The notes beneath the pieces were generated by a model, which searched no databases, was not told the DNA's origin, and saw only the letters and a program-made list of their open reading frames with translations. Below, in pieces: positions 52,487 through 61,116 of a stretch of DNA of 64,000 bases (position 1 is its first letter; every line of letters starts with the position of its first letter). This DNA is from an uncultured Collinsella sp. (GTDB lineage Bacteria; Actinomycetota; Coriobacteriia; Coriobacteriales; Coriobacteriaceae): NCBI GenBank assembly GCA_900544135.1, contig UQTU01000002.1:62001-126000 (forward strand). The letters run 5' to 3'. A program made the position numbers and the translations under genes.

Positions 52487-52749
52487 GTACGAATTTGAAG
52501 AAGGGTCCCATTTGGGGCCCTTTTTTGTGTGGAGAAAGGAGGCTGGGGATTCGAACCCGAGAGGGCACGGGCGTTAAGCAAACGCGAAAGCGTTTGTAGC
52601 CCGTGGGCGAAAAGCCGTCAGGCTTTGAAGCCGGAGGGCATGCGTAGCATGCCCGGACATCCCCAGCTCTCCGCCAGTATGACTTGAAAGAAGGGTCCCA
52701 TTTGGGGCCCTTTTTTTAGTTGAACCACGTTAGCTGGGGATTCGAACCC
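52469..52749 (+). repeat. tRNA-linked element D (tRNA-Ser) with an extra inverted T-arm
   Basis: A 58-bp direct repeat (52469-52526 and 52659-52716, period 190) with four mismatches, all between the CCA and the terminator. The middle has an inverted T-arm (CTGGGGATTCGAACCC, 52543-52558), a two-tier stem (CACGGGC/GCCCGTG enclosing GCAAACGC-gaaa-GCGTTTGT, 52566-52605), AAAGCC/GGCTTT at 52611-52626 and GGGCATGC-gta-GCATGCCC at 52636-52654. After the second terminator an 18-nt inverted copy, reaching AGCT, recurs at 52732-52749. No gene lies between 52487 and 52808. Confidence 0.9.
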
Positions 52750-52750
52750 T

Positions 52751-52783
52751 CAAAAATGAGGCGCCCCGTTGGACGCCTCATTT
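52751..52783 (-). terminator. Terminator of the D,D-carboxypeptidase gene
   Basis: AAATGAGGCG and CGCCTCATTT form a 10-bp stem. On the minus strand five T residues follow. It directly abuts the extra inverted T-arm at 52732-52749. Confidence 0.8.
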
Positions 52784-52808
52784 GGTTCGATGTGATATCG
52801 CTCCGGCC

Positions 52809-54149
52809 CTACGCCTTGGGCGCCTTGGCTACGGTCTCGCTCTCTGCCGTGAGTGGCCGGTTGTCGATGCGGCGGCCCAGGCGGTCGAGCTTCACGAGGA
52901 GCCATTCAATGGGATTCGGCCCTGTGCCTTCCTCGTCGGCAACCAGGTCCATGACGGCGACCTTGGTGCCGTCCTGCTTGAGCGTAACGCTGCCTACCTT
53001 GTCGCCAACATGCACCGTGCCCGAAAGGTCATCGTAGCTAACTTTTTCGGTCACTTCGCCGGCGAGTGAGAACACCGTTGCCTGTGCGGCGGGGTCGGCG
53101 AGCGTGGCGTCGATCGTCTTGTCCGTCCAATCTGTCTGGCTAATGCGCGCCATAAGCGGGTTGCCGTTGGCGGTCTTTTCCTGCGTGTTGGCGATTGCGA
53201 CCGTCACCTTGTGGCCGTAGTACCAGTTGGCAAGGGTGGCGGTATCGGTAAAGCGCTGATCGGTGGTGGTGGAGTTCAAAATAACGGTGTAGATCTCGTC
53301 GCCATCGCGGTTGTAGGCGCTCGTAAAGCAATAGCCCGCGTCGTCGGTGGTGCCGGTCTTGCCACCGATGTTGCCATCTTGGCCCAGCAAATAGTTATGC
53401 GTGTCCATGGAATGCGAATGGTCGGTGCCGTCGGCGCCCGTGACCTCGATCCAGGAATCCTCGCTCGCTACGACTTCGCGGATCGTGTCGTTTTTCATGG
53501 CCTCCTGCATCATCAGCGCTACGTCGTGTGCGGTTGAGTGCATATCGCCAGCCCACTCATCAAAGTCCAGACCATGCGGGTTTTCAAAAAGCGTGCCGGT
53601 GCAACCGAGCTTCTTAGCGCGCTCGTTCATGGCCTTCACAAATGTTGCCTCGGCGTCTTTGGTCTTAGGGTCGATCTTCTTGCCCACATATTCGGCGAGC
53701 ACGATGGCGGCGTCGTTGCCCGAGGGAATCATCAGGCCGCGCAGTGCCTGCTCAACGGTAAGCTCGTCGCCTTCGAGCAAGCCGGCGGTCGAATTACCCA
53801 CGGTGGCTGCGGCGTTGCTCACCGTGACCTTCTCGTCCATCTTGCAATTCTCGACGGTTAGGATTGCGGTCATGACCTTGGTGATCGAGGCGATTTTGAC
53901 CTGCTCATCGGCGCCGCGCCCATAGTAGACGGTGCCGTCTTTGCCCATGACGAGGGCATTGGTCGCATCGATATCGGGCAGGTTTTCGGCCGTGATGCCG
54001 CGCGCATCGGCGGTTTTGCCGCAAACATTGTCGGTCGTAAGCACTTGGGCGCCGGCGACGGTGGGCACGCCAGCGGCAAGGGCGATACCGCAGACAAAGC
54101 CGGCGGCAAGCTGGGCTGAGCGCTTTGCAAAAGAGGTGAGGGACTTCAC
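52809..54149 (-). CDS. D-alanyl-D-alanine carboxypeptidase (PBP5/DacA-like), 446 aa
   Basis: Trims the terminal D-Ala from peptidoglycan stem peptides. A signal peptide (about 1-35, ending near VAGAQ) precedes the serine-peptidase domain with SITK (catalytic Ser and Lys), SGND and KTGTTDDAGY. A C-terminal PBP5-type beta domain follows. There is no clear C-terminal anchor helix. GTG 54149 is preferred: a TATACT -10 at 54189-54194 implies transcription starts inside the longer frame, whose Met codons lack ribosome sites. It diverges from the VanR-like gene. Confidence 0.88.
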   Translation of the reverse strand: MKSLTSFAKRSAQLAAGFVCGIALAAGVPTVAGAQVLTTDNVCGKTADARGITAENLPDIDATNALVMGKDGTVYYGRGADEQVKIASITKVMTAILTVENCKMDEKVTVSNAAATVGNSTAGLLEGDELTVEQALRGLMIPSGNDAAIVLAEYVGKKIDPKTKDAEATFVKAMNERAKKLGCTGTLFENPHGLDFDEWAGDMHSTAHDVALMMQEAMKNDTIREVVASEDSWIEVTGADGTDHSHSMDTHNYLLGQDGNIGGKTGTTDDAGYCFTSAYNRDGDEIYTVILNSTTTDQRFTDTATLANWYYGHKVTVAIANTQEKTANGNPLMARISQTDWTDKTIDATLADPAAQATVFSLAGEVTEKVSYDDLSGTVHVGDKVGSVTLKQDGTKVAVMDLVADEEGTGPNPIEWLLVKLDRLGRRIDNRPLTAESETVAKAPKA

Positions 54150-54188
54150 GGATTTCGCTTTCGACGGGATGGTCTCTTCTGGAACAAG

Positions 54189-54194
54189 AGTATA
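54189..54194 (-). promoter_or_regulatory. -10 box of the D,D-carboxypeptidase gene
   Basis: TATACT on the minus strand, about 40 nt before GTG 54149. The matching -35 is weak. It lies in the 200-bp divergent region with the VanR-like gene. Confidence 0.45.
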
Positions 54195-54346
54195 TCGTTT
54201 GCCGGCGTCGGCGATCATCGCGTGCGTGCGTGGCCCACATCCGCACCCGAACGGGCACAAGGGTGCTTAAGGCCGACTTAATCACCCACGCTTGTTGTGT
54301 GTGGCGTGCGTCGCCTCAGGCATAATGGAGCGCGAGAGGAGCACGC

Positions 54347-55042
54347 ATGAACGAGCGCATTTTGGTAGTTGATGACGAGAAGGCCATCGCCGACTTGGTT
54401 GGCATCTACCTTACAAAAGAGGGCTTTGATGTCCAGATTGCCTATAGCGGGGCCGATGCTGCCAAGGCGATTTTGGAGCAGGAGTTCGATCTGGCGCTGC
54501 TTGATGTCATGCTGCCCGATATCGATGGGTTTGAGCTGCTGCGTACGATCCGTTCCAGCCATACCTATCCCGTGATCATGCTGACGGCGCGCGATGCCCA
54601 GCAAGACAAGATCGGGGGCCTTTCGCTTGGCGCGGACGATTACGTGGTTAAGCCGTTCCGTCCGCTGGAGCTCATCGCGCGCGTGCACGCTCAGCTTCGC
54701 CGCTACACCAGCTACGGTAGCCGTGCACAGGCGGCCGAGTCGCCGACCATTCAGCTCGACGGCTTGGAGATCAACCGCGATGCTCGTTCCGTGACAGTGG
54801 ACGGTTCACCGGTTCGCCTCACGCCCACCGAGTATTCAATCTTGCTGTATCTGGTCGAGCATCGCGGCAGCGTGGTGGCCGTGGAGGACCTGTTCCGCGC
54901 GGTGTGGAACGAGGACTTTATGCCCGGCTCCAACAATACGGTGATGGTGCATATTCGCCACTTGCGCGAAAAGATCGGCGACGACGCACAAAAGCCACGC
55001 TTTATCAAAAACGTCTGGGGCGTCGGCTACATCATCGAATAA
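54347..55042 (+). CDS. OmpR-family response regulator, VanR-like, 231 aa
   Basis: The receiver domain has Asp9-Asp10, the phosphorylated Asp53 in LALLDVMLPDIDG, Thr in MLTARD and Lys in DYVVKPF. The C-terminal winged helix carries VRLTPTEYSILLYLVEHRG. The sequence style is closest to VanR. It is 26 nt upstream of its kinase and diverges from a D,D-carboxypeptidase gene, a likely target. Confidence 0.88.
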   Translation: MNERILVVDDEKAIADLVGIYLTKEGFDVQIAYSGADAAKAILEQEFDLALLDVMLPDIDGFELLRTIRSSHTYPVIMLTARDAQQDKIGGLSLGADDYVVKPFRPLELIARVHAQLRRYTSYGSRAQAAESPTIQLDGLEINRDARSVTVDGSPVRLTPTEYSILLYLVEHRGSVVAVEDLFRAVWNEDFMPGSNNTVMVHIRHLREKIGDDAQKPRFIKNVWGVGYIIE

Positions 55043-55068
55043 CGCTTTTCGCTTGTGAGGATCTTGAT

Positions 55069-56307
55069 ATGACAAAAGACGATAGGCAAGCGTTCGAGGT
55101 GCCCGATCGGCTCTTTGAATACGTGAGGTCGGTCGTCGACAACCGCGCGCTTGCAACGGTGCTGCTCTTTTTGCTGAGCCTGCTGCTGATTGGCATCGAC
55201 AACATCGTCGGAATCTTGGCGGTGCTGCTTGTCGGCTTTTTGCTGATCGATCGATTTGAGATCGTGCGCCGCTGCATGGTGATTGGCGGCGCCGCGTGGG
55301 CCATGACGTTGGCGATTGGCGCCATGGCGCTCGGCGGCATCGAAGGGCCGGTGCTGTTCGATGCCGGCTTTGTATTCAACATGCTTGGCTTTGTGCTGGC
55401 GCTTGCCGCGTGCGTGCTGTTCTTGTGTGGCCGCGCCCTGTACTATCAGGGCTACGAACAGGGCGAGCAGCATGCCGATTGTGTGCTGGCCGCTCGTATT
55501 CAAGATCGTCTGATCGATCACCCCGACACCTGGGACAACATTGACGGTGACTTCTTGGAGGTCGAGGGCGCCCTTAACCGCGTGCGTGACCGTGAGCGCA
55601 AGGTGCAGCAAGCTCTGCGTGACGAGTCGCATCGCAAGGACGATCTGGTCACGTACTTGGCACATGACCTACGCACCCCGCTTGCCAGTGTGGTGGGCTA
55701 TCTTTCGCTGTTGCAAGAGGCTCCTGAGCTGCCGGTTGAGCAACGTGCGCACTTTACGGGCGTGGCTCTCGACAAGGCGCACCGGCTCGATGCGCTCATC
55801 GAAGAGTTCTTCGATATCACGCGCTTTGACTTCCACGATATCGTGCTCACGCGTGGCTATGTTGATCTGGGGTTGCTGCTGGCTCAGGTGGCTGACGAGT
55901 TCTATCCCATCCTCAACGAGCAGCATAAGGAAGCCCAAGTTGATATTCGCGAGGACCTGACGGTGCTCGTGGATGGCGACAAGATGGCTCGCGTGTTCAA
56001 CAACATCATGAAAAACGCTATTGCCTATAGCTATGAGGGCTCGACCATCACGATCGAGGCCAGACGCCGGGACGACGGTGGCGTGCGCGTGCGCTTTATC
56101 AATCAGGGCGATCCCATCCCTGAGGCAAAGCTCAAGGTGATCTTTGAGAAGTTCTATCGCCTGGATGCGGCGCGTGCGACCAATCGCGGCGGCGCTGGAC
56201 TGGGGCTTGCCATCGCCAAGGAGATCGTATGCGCGCACGGCGGTACCATCGCATGCGAATCGACGCCCGAGCATACTGTTTTTACTATCGAGTTGCCCGC
56301 CACGTAG
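55069..56307 (+). CDS. Sensor histidine kinase, VanS-like, 412 aa
   Basis: Four hydrophobic segments fill residues 22-130 with almost no external loop, so it probably senses within or at the membrane. The dimerisation domain has His199 in TYLAHDLRTPLASVVGYLSLL. The ATPase domain carries NNIMKNAIAYS (N box) and GGAGLGLAIAKEI (G box). GTGAGGA precedes the ATG. Confidence 0.88.
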   Translation: MTKDDRQAFEVPDRLFEYVRSVVDNRALATVLLFLLSLLLIGIDNIVGILAVLLVGFLLIDRFEIVRRCMVIGGAAWAMTLAIGAMALGGIEGPVLFDAGFVFNMLGFVLALAACVLFLCGRALYYQGYEQGEQHADCVLAARIQDRLIDHPDTWDNIDGDFLEVEGALNRVRDRERKVQQALRDESHRKDDLVTYLAHDLRTPLASVVGYLSLLQEAPELPVEQRAHFTGVALDKAHRLDALIEEFFDITRFDFHDIVLTRGYVDLGLLLAQVADEFYPILNEQHKEAQVDIREDLTVLVDGDKMARVFNNIMKNAIAYSYEGSTITIEARRRDDGGVRVRFINQGDPIPEAKLKVIFEKFYRLDAARATNRGGAGLGLAIAKEIVCAHGGTIACESTPEHTVFTIELPAT

Positions 56308-56410
56308 CGTAGGCGCCCTTACAAACACTTGACAATGCGCTCACGTGCATATGAGCCGCGATTCCTACTATCGATACTGCTGAATTGATATCGATGTGGA
56401 GGTATGCGGT

Positions 56411-57286
56411 ATGACGGCTGCTGCGGCTGTGGAGCCCACGGAGCTTGAAGAACTCATGAAAGCGCAGGTCGAGGCCGCGCGCGAGCGCGAGGTTGGGGAT
56501 GCGACTCGCCCCACGGCAGAGGATCTTGCCGCCTCGCCGACGCGTATCGATGTCGAGGGCCTCGACCTGTTCTATGGCGACCACCATGCGCTCAAGGACG
56601 TGAATATCAAGATCCGCGACAAGCAGATCACCTCGTTCATCGGGCCTTCGGGCTGCGGAAAGTCCACGTTGCTGCGCTGCTTTAACCGCATGAACGACGG
56701 CATCAAGGATTGCCGCATCGAGGGCAAGATTGCGCTCGATGGTCAAGATATCCTGGGCGACTACGACATCTGCCGCTTGCGCCAGCGCGTGGGCATGGTG
56801 TTCCAGCGCCCCAACCCGTTTCCCATGAGCATCTACGACAACGTCGCGTATGGTCCGCGCGGTATGGGTGTGCGCGATCGCGCTGCGCTGGATGAGCTGG
56901 TCGAGGACTCCCTTCGTCGCGCTGCGCTATGGGATGAGGTCAAGGACAAGCTCAAAGAGTCGGGTCTGGGTCTTTCGGGCGGCCAGCAGCAGCGTCTGTG
57001 CATCGCCCGCGCACTTGCCGTGCAGCCCGACATTCTGCTGATGGACGAGCCGACCTCGGCACTCGACCCTGTGTCGACGCTGGTGGTGGAGCAGCTGGCC
57101 TGTGAGCTCAAAGAGACCTGCACGCTCGTGGTCGTTACGCACAATATGCAGCAGGCGGCGCGTATCTCCGATTCGGTCGCATTCTTTTTGCTGGGTGAGC
57201 TGGTGGAGCACGCGCCCACCGCGCAACTCTTCAAGAATCCGACCGATCCGCGCACGGCGGATTATTTGACGGGGCGTTTTGGCTGA
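56411..57286 (+). CDS. pstB: Phosphate ABC transporter ATPase PstB, 291 aa
   Basis: Energises phosphate uptake. Walker A is GPSGCGKST (78-86), then the PstB-specific RMNDGIKDCRIEGKI and QRPNPFPMSIYDNVAYGPR, signature LSGGQQQRLCIARAL, Walker B ILLMDEPTSALDP. A 40-residue Ala/Glu-rich extension precedes the usual start. ATG 56411 has GGAGG 8 nt upstream. The permease and binding-protein genes (pstSCA) are not next to it in the window. Confidence 0.93.
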   Translation: MTAAAAVEPTELEELMKAQVEAAREREVGDATRPTAEDLAASPTRIDVEGLDLFYGDHHALKDVNIKIRDKQITSFIGPSGCGKSTLLRCFNRMNDGIKDCRIEGKIALDGQDILGDYDICRLRQRVGMVFQRPNPFPMSIYDNVAYGPRGMGVRDRAALDELVEDSLRRAALWDEVKDKLKESGLGLSGGQQQRLCIARALAVQPDILLMDEPTSALDPVSTLVVEQLACELKETCTLVVVTHNMQQAARISDSVAFFLLGELVEHAPTAQLFKNPTDPRTADYLTGRFG

Positions 57287-57350
57287 TACCATCTAGTAAA
57301 GGTACCTTTAGGGTTAAGATGCGGTCATGCCGGCCGCAAAGGGGTTCAAC

Positions 57351-58079
57351 ATGATCTATTACGTCGAGGACGATGACAACATCAGGGATTTGACGGTCTA
57401 TGCGCTGCGCAAGCAGGGGATTGAGGCCGAAGGCTTTTCGTGCGACGGTGAGTTTAAGGCTGCCGTGGCGCGACGGGTACCCGATGCCGTCCTGCTCGAC
57501 ATCATGCTGCCCGATACCGATGGCTTGGCGATTATGCGTCGACTGCGTGCCGATCGCCTGACGGCGACGGTGCCCATCATGATGCTTACCGCCAAGGATA
57601 CCGAGCTCGACAAGGTGATGGCGCTCGATGGCGGTGCCGACGATTACCTGACTAAGCCGTTTTCGCTCATGGAGCTTGCGAGCCGCTGCCGCGCACTGCT
57701 GCGTCGCGGCGGCATGGTCAAGCAGGCGAGCGATGTGCTCAGCGTGGGCGACATCGTGCTCTCGCCCAGCCATCGCGAGGTGACCGTTGCCGGCGAGCCG
57801 CTTAAGCTCACCCTGCGCGAGTTCGACCTGCTCGAGTACCTCATGCGCAAGCCCGGCGTGGTTTTTACCCGCGAGTCGTTGCTGCAGAGCGTGTGGGGCT
57901 GGGACTTCGACGGCGGTTCGCGCACCGTTGACGTGCACGTGCAGACGCTTCGCCAAAAACTGGGCGAGCATGCCAGCGCCATCGAGACCGTGCGCGGCGT
58001 GGGCTACCGCTTGGCCGAGCCTTCTGCCGGTGATGGTGCCGAAGGTGACGACACCGCGGCCACCGCATCGGAGGAGTAA
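57351..58079 (+). CDS. OmpR-family response regulator, PhoP/PhoB-like, 242 aa
   Basis: The receiver domain starts MIYYVEDDDNIR, with Asp50 in AVLLDIMLPDTDG and Lys in DYLTKPF. The winged helix has LKLTLREFDLLEYLMRKPGVVFTRE. A short acidic tail follows. AAAGGGG lies 6 nt before ATG 57351; the Met eight codons upstream is less likely. Between pstB and its kinase, so phosphate control is likely. Confidence 0.88.
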   Translation: MIYYVEDDDNIRDLTVYALRKQGIEAEGFSCDGEFKAAVARRVPDAVLLDIMLPDTDGLAIMRRLRADRLTATVPIMMLTAKDTELDKVMALDGGADDYLTKPFSLMELASRCRALLRRGGMVKQASDVLSVGDIVLSPSHREVTVAGEPLKLTLREFDLLEYLMRKPGVVFTRESLLQSVWGWDFDGGSRTVDVHVQTLRQKLGEHASAIETVRGVGYRLAEPSAGDGAEGDDTAATASEE

Positions 58080-58082
58080 CCC

Positions 58083-59507
58083 GTGGTCTTCGCCCCCCAG
58101 GGAAAACATACGCTGTCGCACCGCGTTTTTGTGACGATCTTTGTCTGCGCCATGGCGGTTATCGTGGCGTTTACGGTGCTGGGTGCGTTCTTTGTGCAAA
58201 ACACCTTGGCGGATGCCACGAGTACCAATCTGGCGCAGGAAACCGAGCTCATTGCTGCCGCTCTCGACGAACAGCAGGAGCCCATCCCGTTCTTGCGTAG
58301 TCTCGATCGCGAGGACTTGCGAATCACGCTGATTAACAAGGATGGATCGGTTGCCTACGACAACGAGGCGTCGCCTTCCACACTGCCCAACCATGGCGAT
58401 CGCCCCGAGGTCATCGAGGCCTTTGAGAGTGGTTTGGGTTCCGCGGAGCGCGCAAGCTCTACGCTCGACGAGATTATGCTGTATCGCGCCGTCGCCCTTG
58501 ATAACGGCCAGGTTGTCCGCTTGGCGCAGGCCCAGCCTGGCGTTACGGCGATTTTGCTGTCGATGGTGGCGCCGATGCTGCTTATCGCAGCAGCGGGTGC
58601 GGTACTCTCGTTTTTTATGGCGCGCCGCGAGTCCCGTGCCATCATCGCGCCGTTGCAAGAGGTGGATTTGGACCACCCACGCCGTAGCTATGAGCACGCC
58701 TATGCCGAGATGGTCCCCATGCTTGAGCGTATCGAGTCGCAGCGCCAGGAACTCAAGCGCCAAATGGCGGTGCTAGCGGACAACGACCGTATGCGCCGCG
58801 AGTTCACGGCGAATATCACCCATGAGCTCAAGACGCCGCTTACGGCGATTTCGGGCTATGCCGAGCTCATCGCAAACGGCATGGTCGAGGGCGAGGGCGA
58901 CCTGCGCAACTTTGGCGGTCGCATCTATCGTGAGGCGGGCCGCTTGGCAGCGCTTGTCAACGATATCCTTACGCTGTCTAACTTGGACGAGGCCGAGCGT
59001 GCAACTGAGGGCGAGGCGGTGCCCATTGGTTCCACGGAGCCTATTGAGCTCTCGCGTGCCATCTACGCGGTTGAGCAGCGTCTTGAACAGGTCGCCCGTC
59101 AAGCGAATGTGACGATAAGTCATGAGACCAAGCCTGTGGTCATCGAAGGCGTGTCGCGCTTGATTGACGAGCTCATCTATAATCTGGCGAGCAACGCCAT
59201 CCGCTACAATCGACCCGGCGGTGCGGTTACGCTGCAGTGCGGCACCAACGACGAAGGCCATCCGTTCCTTGCGGTCGCCGACACGGGAATCGGTATCGCG
59301 CCTGAAGAACAGGGCAAGGTATTTGAGCGGTTCTATCGCGTGGACAAGAGTAGGTCCAAGGCGCGCGGCGGAACCGGTCTGGGGCTTGCAATTGTCAAGC
59401 ATGCGGCCCTGTATCATCACGCCACGCTCGATTTGTCGAGCGAGTTGGGCGTGGGAACCACCATTACGGTGACGTTTCCCATACGGCAGGACGAGCCATT
59501 CGCATAG
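58083..59507 (+). CDS. Sensor histidine kinase, PhoR-like, 474 aa
   Basis: Two membrane helices (about 18-42 and 158-182) flank an extracytoplasmic domain of about 115 residues. His247 sits in FTANITHELKTPLTAISGYAELI. The ATPase domain has IYNLASNAIRYN and ARGGTGLGLAIVKH. GTG start 3 nt after the regulator. The pstB-phoP-phoR order points to phosphate-starvation signalling. Confidence 0.88.
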   Translation: MVFAPQGKHTLSHRVFVTIFVCAMAVIVAFTVLGAFFVQNTLADATSTNLAQETELIAAALDEQQEPIPFLRSLDREDLRITLINKDGSVAYDNEASPSTLPNHGDRPEVIEAFESGLGSAERASSTLDEIMLYRAVALDNGQVVRLAQAQPGVTAILLSMVAPMLLIAAAGAVLSFFMARRESRAIIAPLQEVDLDHPRRSYEHAYAEMVPMLERIESQRQELKRQMAVLADNDRMRREFTANITHELKTPLTAISGYAELIANGMVEGEGDLRNFGGRIYREAGRLAALVNDILTLSNLDEAERATEGEAVPIGSTEPIELSRAIYAVEQRLEQVARQANVTISHETKPVVIEGVSRLIDELIYNLASNAIRYNRPGGAVTLQCGTNDEGHPFLAVADTGIGIAPEEQGKVFERFYRVDKSRSKARGGTGLGLAIVKHAALYHHATLDLSSELGVGTTITVTFPIRQDEPFA

Positions 59508-59532
59508 CGATACAACATAGATATTGATGCAG

Positions 59533-59566
59533 ACGCCGCATTTGACTTTCGGGTGCGGCGTTGTTG
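59533..59566 (+). terminator. Terminator after phoR
   Basis: ACGCCGCA and TGCGGCGT form an 8-bp stem around 13 bases, followed by TGTTGT. Confidence 0.55.
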
Positions 59567-59626
59567 TGCAATTTTACGATTGCTTCCGACATTTTTACAG
59601 GAGAGCCTGTTTCTTATGTATAGAGT

Positions 59627-59655
59627 TTGGTCTCGGTAAAAAGATGCGATAACAT
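59627..59655 (+). promoter_or_regulatory. Promoter of the capABC-like cassette
   Basis: TTGGTC (59627-59632) and TAACAT (59650-59655) with 17-nt spacing, about 40 nt of leader. Confidence 0.5.
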
Positions 59656-59702
59656 ACGGACAGTTTTGTCAATCCGAACTGGGGAAATGAAAGGCAAGCT
59701 GC

Positions 59703-60359
59703 ATGACCCTTCTCGAACTGTTCCAGCTGCTGAAGAAGCACCTTCAGCTGGTCATCACCCTTCCGGTGGTCTGCGCGATCGCCATGGGCATCGTGTCCTT
59801 CGTTGCGATGGACAACACCTATACCGCGACGACGAGCATGTACATTCTCGCCAAGACCGACGATAGCGGTCAGATGAGCTACAACGATCTCTCGGCGAGT
59901 CAGATGCTTTCCAACGATATCGCCACGCTGCTGGATAGCGATAGCGTTAAGAGCGGCGCAGCCAATGAACTGGGCCTCACCGATCTGGATGACTACAAGG
60001 TGTCTGTTTCCTCCGAGACCACCACGCGTGTCATTACGCTTTCGGTTACCGGCACCGATGCCAAGGAGACGGCTAAGGTCGCAAAGGCCATGGCCAGCTC
60101 GGTGAGTACGGTCGCTCAGAACGTCGGCGCTGCCCAGAGCATCAACGTTATCGACGAGGCTAAGACCCCCGAAGCCCCCAGCGGTCCCAAGCGTATGCTG
60201 TACGTTGCTGTCGCGTTCCTCGCGGGCATCTTTATCGCAGTTGCCTATGTCGTTTTGGCAGACATGCTCAACACCCGCATCCGCGGTGCCGAAGAGGCAG
60301 AAGAGCTCCTGGGCATTCCCGTTGTTGGCCGAATTCCGGCTATGAAAGGTGGTAAATAG
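59703..60359 (+). CDS. Wzz/CapA-type polysaccharide co-polymerase, 218 aa
   Basis: Two membrane helices (about 17-37 and 160-182) flank an extracytoplasmic coiled region (YTATTSMYILAKTDD to AQSINVIDEAKTPEAPSGPKR). The Pro-rich segment before the second helix is typical of chain-length regulators. The cytoplasmic tail would activate the tyrosine kinase encoded 2 nt downstream. Confidence 0.9.
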   Translation: MTLLELFQLLKKHLQLVITLPVVCAIAMGIVSFVAMDNTYTATTSMYILAKTDDSGQMSYNDLSASQMLSNDIATLLDSDSVKSGAANELGLTDLDDYKVSVSSETTTRVITLSVTGTDAKETAKVAKAMASSVSTVAQNVGAAQSINVIDEAKTPEAPSGPKRMLYVAVAFLAGIFIAVAYVVLADMLNTRIRGAEEAEELLGIPVVGRIPAMKGGK

Positions 60360-60361
60360 GC

Positions 60362-61099
60362 ATGGCTAAGGCAAAGAACACCGATAAGCTCGTTGTACAG
60401 AATGCCGCCAAGACCCTTCTGGCCAACATCCGCTTTGCGAGCGTGGACGACCCCATTCGCACTATCACCGTTACGTCCTCGATTCCCAACGAGGGCAAGT
60501 CTACGGTTTCCATCAACCTTGCCCAGGCTATCGCCACCAGCGGCAAGAGCGTCCTGCTGGTCGAGGCTGATATGCGTCGCAGGTCCCTTGCCGATATGCT
60601 CGGCGTCCGCTCCCGCGGCGGACTCTATGCAGTCCTTTCCGAGCAGGTTTCTATTGACCAGGCGATTGTCGAGACGGGTCAGAAGAACTTCTACTTCCTC
60701 GATGCCGAGCCGCATATTCCCAATCCTGCCGACATCATCGTCTCTCACCGCTTTGCCAAGCTGGTAAAGGCACTGTCCGCCAAGTTCCAGTACGTCATCT
60801 TTGATGCTCCCCCGGTCGGCACCTTCATCGATGCTGCCGAGATCGCAAGTCTGACCGACGGTGCGCTTTTTGTCGTGCGTGAGGATTTCACCAAGCGCGA
60901 GGAGGCGCTCAACGCCATCGGTCAGCTTAAAAAGTCCGAGAAGGTCAAGCTCATCGGTACCGTTATGAACTACTGCGAGACCGAGACCAGCGAGTACTAC
61001 TACTCCTACTACACCAAGGACGGTAAGAAGGTGAAGAAGGGCTCCGACGATCAGGGGACTTCCAAAAAGGGCATCTTCACCAACCGAGCAAACGTTTAG
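60362..61099 (+). CDS. CapB/CpsD-type tyrosine autokinase, 245 aa
   Basis: A BY-kinase ATPase domain: Walker A SIPNEGKSTVSINLAQAI (about 40-57), Walker A' VEADMRR, Walker B QYVIFDAPPVG. The C-terminal tyrosine cluster ETSEYYYSYY is the autophosphorylation site. It acts with the upstream membrane activator and the downstream phosphatase to control polymer export. Confidence 0.93.
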   Translation: MAKAKNTDKLVVQNAAKTLLANIRFASVDDPIRTITVTSSIPNEGKSTVSINLAQAIATSGKSVLLVEADMRRRSLADMLGVRSRGGLYAVLSEQVSIDQAIVETGQKNFYFLDAEPHIPNPADIIVSHRFAKLVKALSAKFQYVIFDAPPVGTFIDAAEIASLTDGALFVVREDFTKREEALNAIGQLKKSEKVKLIGTVMNYCETETSEYYYSYYTKDGKKVKKGSDDQGTSKKGIFTNRANV

Positions 61100-61116
61100 T
61101 TGATTAAGGCTGACCT

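Noticed and set aside
52809..56307. Vancomycin resistance cluster
   Set aside because: No D-Ala-D-Lac/Ser ligase, vanH or vanX-type gene; only a VanRS-like pair and a housekeeping-type carboxypeptidase.
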